Positions 4,831 to 5,990 of a DNA stretch of 5,990 bases are shown one piece after another; the stretch's first letter is position 1; each line of letters starts with the position of its first letter. Source of the stretch: Chitinophagaceae bacterium (GTDB lineage: Bacteria > Bacteroidota > Bacteroidia > Chitinophagales > Chitinophagaceae); assembly GCA_003489485.1 (NCBI GenBank), contig DNMB01000041.1, positions 1 to 5,990 of the forward strand, read 5' to 3'. The position numbers and the translations under genes were made by a program. The notes below the pieces were generated by a model. It was not told the DNA's origin, searched no databases, and saw only the letters and a program-made list of their open reading frames with translations.

Positions 4831-5990
4831 GAAAAAACAAAAACCTTTTTTGATTGGCAATTACTGCGTCGGGTCTTCGGCTATGCCCGTCCGTATCGCA
4901 ATAAGTTCTGGTTCTCGGTCGTGCTGGCCATTTTACTGGCTTTGATTACGCCGATTCGTCCGCTGCTGGTACAGCTTACTGTCAACGAGTACATCGTGCA
5001 ACAACTGCCCCGCATGTTGGTGCAGATCACGCTCATTCAGGTGGGTATTATTTTTTTGGAGACGCTGATTCGGTTTGGGTTTTCGTACCAGACGGCCTTG
5101 CTGGGTCAGTCGGTGGTAATGGATCTGCGCATGGATACATTCAATAAGATCCTGCGATTGAACGTAAGGCAGTACGACAAGACACCGATCGGTACACTGA
5201 CCACGCGCACTATCAACGATATTGAATCGGTCAACGATATTTTTGCCGAAGGACTCGTTCCTATCATCACCGATCTGCTTTCTATCGGATGTGTTTTGGG
5301 ATACATGCTTTGGGCCGACTGGCGCCTAACGCTGATCGCGTTGGTCCCTTTTCCGGTAATTATCATTGCCACTTATTTTTTTAAAGAAAGCATCAACCGC
5401 TCTTTTCAATTGGTGCGAAATGCCGTCTCTGATCTCAATGCTTTTGTGCAAGAGCACATTACCGGTATGAGCGTTGTGCAGGCCTTTGCTGCCGAGCAAC
5501 ATGAGTTCGAGAAATTCAAGGTCATTAACCGACATCACCGCAATGCCAACGTAAAGGCCATCTTTGCTTACTCCGTTTTTTTTCCGGTGGTAGAGATCGT
5601 GTTGGCCCTCTCCATTGGATTGGTGGTATGGTACACCTCTAAAGAAGCGCTTGCCTTGCAACAAAGCCAACAGGGTACGGTGATCGCTTTTATTTTATGT
5701 CTTAATCTACTGTTCAGACCTCTTCGGGTAATAGCTGATAAGTTCAATGTGCTTCAAATGGGTGTCATTGCCAGTGAGAGGGTCTTTAAGGTGCTCGACA
5801 ATCCAGACGTATTGCCATTGGGTGATGAAAGATCGCACCGTCCTTCGTTGTTGCAGGGAAAAATTGAGTTCGATCGAGTGGGCTTTGCCTATACGCCCGG
5901 CACCCCTGTGCTGCGTGATGTCTCGTTCAGTGCCGCTCCGGGAGAGACACTGGCCATTGTGGGACATACCGGCAGTGGCAAAAGCACCAT
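4828..5990 (+). CDS. ABC exporter, fused membrane and ATPase domains (3' end outside window)
   Basis: MsbA/multidrug-type half-transporter, exporting an unknown substrate across the inner membrane as a dimer. The frame is open to the window edge and shows 387 residues of a usual 580-600. Membrane segments lie at about 28-48, 66-86, 145-160, 166-184, 250-270 and 285-300. The coupling-helix region EHITGMSVVQAF (209-220) is typical of exporters. The nucleotide-binding domain begins near 344, with an aromatic A-loop Tyr355 (GFAY) and a complete Walker A GHTGSGKST (379-387, bases 5962-5988); signature, Walker B and H-loop lie beyond the window. There is no usable ATG: the first in-frame one comes after the first membrane segment. 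TTG at 4828-4830, giving MEKTKTFFDWQLL, is the best start; ATT at 4819 is less likely. It begins 4 bp after the preceding stop, suggesting co-transcription and coupled translation. The substrate cannot be read from the sequence. Confidence 0.92.
   Translation, partial: MEKTKTFFDWQLLRRVFGYARPYRNKFWFSVVLAILLALITPIRPLLVQLTVNEYIVQQLPRMLVQITLIQVGIIFLETLIRFGFSYQTALLGQSVVMDLRMDTFNKILRLNVRQYDKTPIGTLTTRTINDIESVNDIFAEGLVPIITDLLSIGCVLGYMLWADWRLTLIALVPFPVIIIATYFFKESINRSFQLVRNAVSDLNAFVQEHITGMSVVQAFAAEQHEFEKFKVINRHHRNANVKAIFAYSVFFPVVEIVLALSIGLVVWYTSKEALALQQSQQGTVIAFILCLNLLFRPLRVIADKFNVLQMGVIASERVFKVLDNPDVLPLGDERSHRPSLLQGKIEFDRVGFAYTPGTPVLRDVSFSAAPGETLAIVGHTGSGKST

Noticed and set aside
4089..5967. Minus-strand open frames opposite the exported-protein and ABC exporter genes
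   Set aside because: They overlap strongly supported plus-strand genes and carry no recognisable motif.
2568..5990. An anti-phage defence system built on a caspase-like effector and a transporter
   Set aside because: The caspase-like protein has a signal peptide, no sensing partner or nucleic-acid-binding gene is present, and the neighbours are housekeeping phosphate and transport genes.

Overview
The window looks like a gene-dense piece of a Bacteroidota chromosome (Flavobacteriia or Saprospiria-like; the class cannot be fixed from this sequence). Three things point there. The polyphosphate kinase and two-component proteins resemble Bacteroidota versions. None of the starts has a convincing Shine-Dalgarno sequence. 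TAnnTTTG boxes, the Bacteroidota -7 promoter element, lie just upstream of three of the genes. By eye the base composition is balanced, and nothing suggests recent transfer: no IS element, integrase, tRNA, CRISPR array or phage gene was seen.

Layout: (1) 1-639, plus strand, the C-terminal 212 residues of polyphosphate kinase (ppk1), whose upstream part lies outside the window. (2) 651-2424, minus strand, a response regulator followed by a membrane histidine kinase, forming a PhoB/PhoR-like pair that converges on ppk1 with only 11 bp between stop codons. (3) 2425-2567, a 143-bp divergent intergenic region with candidate promoters in both directions, three inverted repeats and an 11-bp-phased direct repeat. 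(4) 2568-4823, plus strand, a large exported protein of no recognised family. (5) 4828-5990, plus strand, the first 387 residues of an ABC exporter (membrane domain plus Walker A), which runs off the end of the window.

How the genes may work together: ppk1 beside a PhoB/PhoR-like pair suggests phosphate-related regulation. That is inference from proximity, because the kinase carries no recognisable sensor domain. The exported protein and the ABC exporter are separated by only 4 bp and are probably co-transcribed.

The most interesting item is the exported protein. Its last ~210 residues have the order of elements expected of a caspase-like (clan CD) cysteine peptidase: a strand ending in R-G-H-S (His636), a short helix, a strand ending in G-S-C-G-G (Cys659), then an I-I-G-T strand and a helix ending in L-R-T-G. 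This is a hypothesis from motif and topology reading, not a family match.
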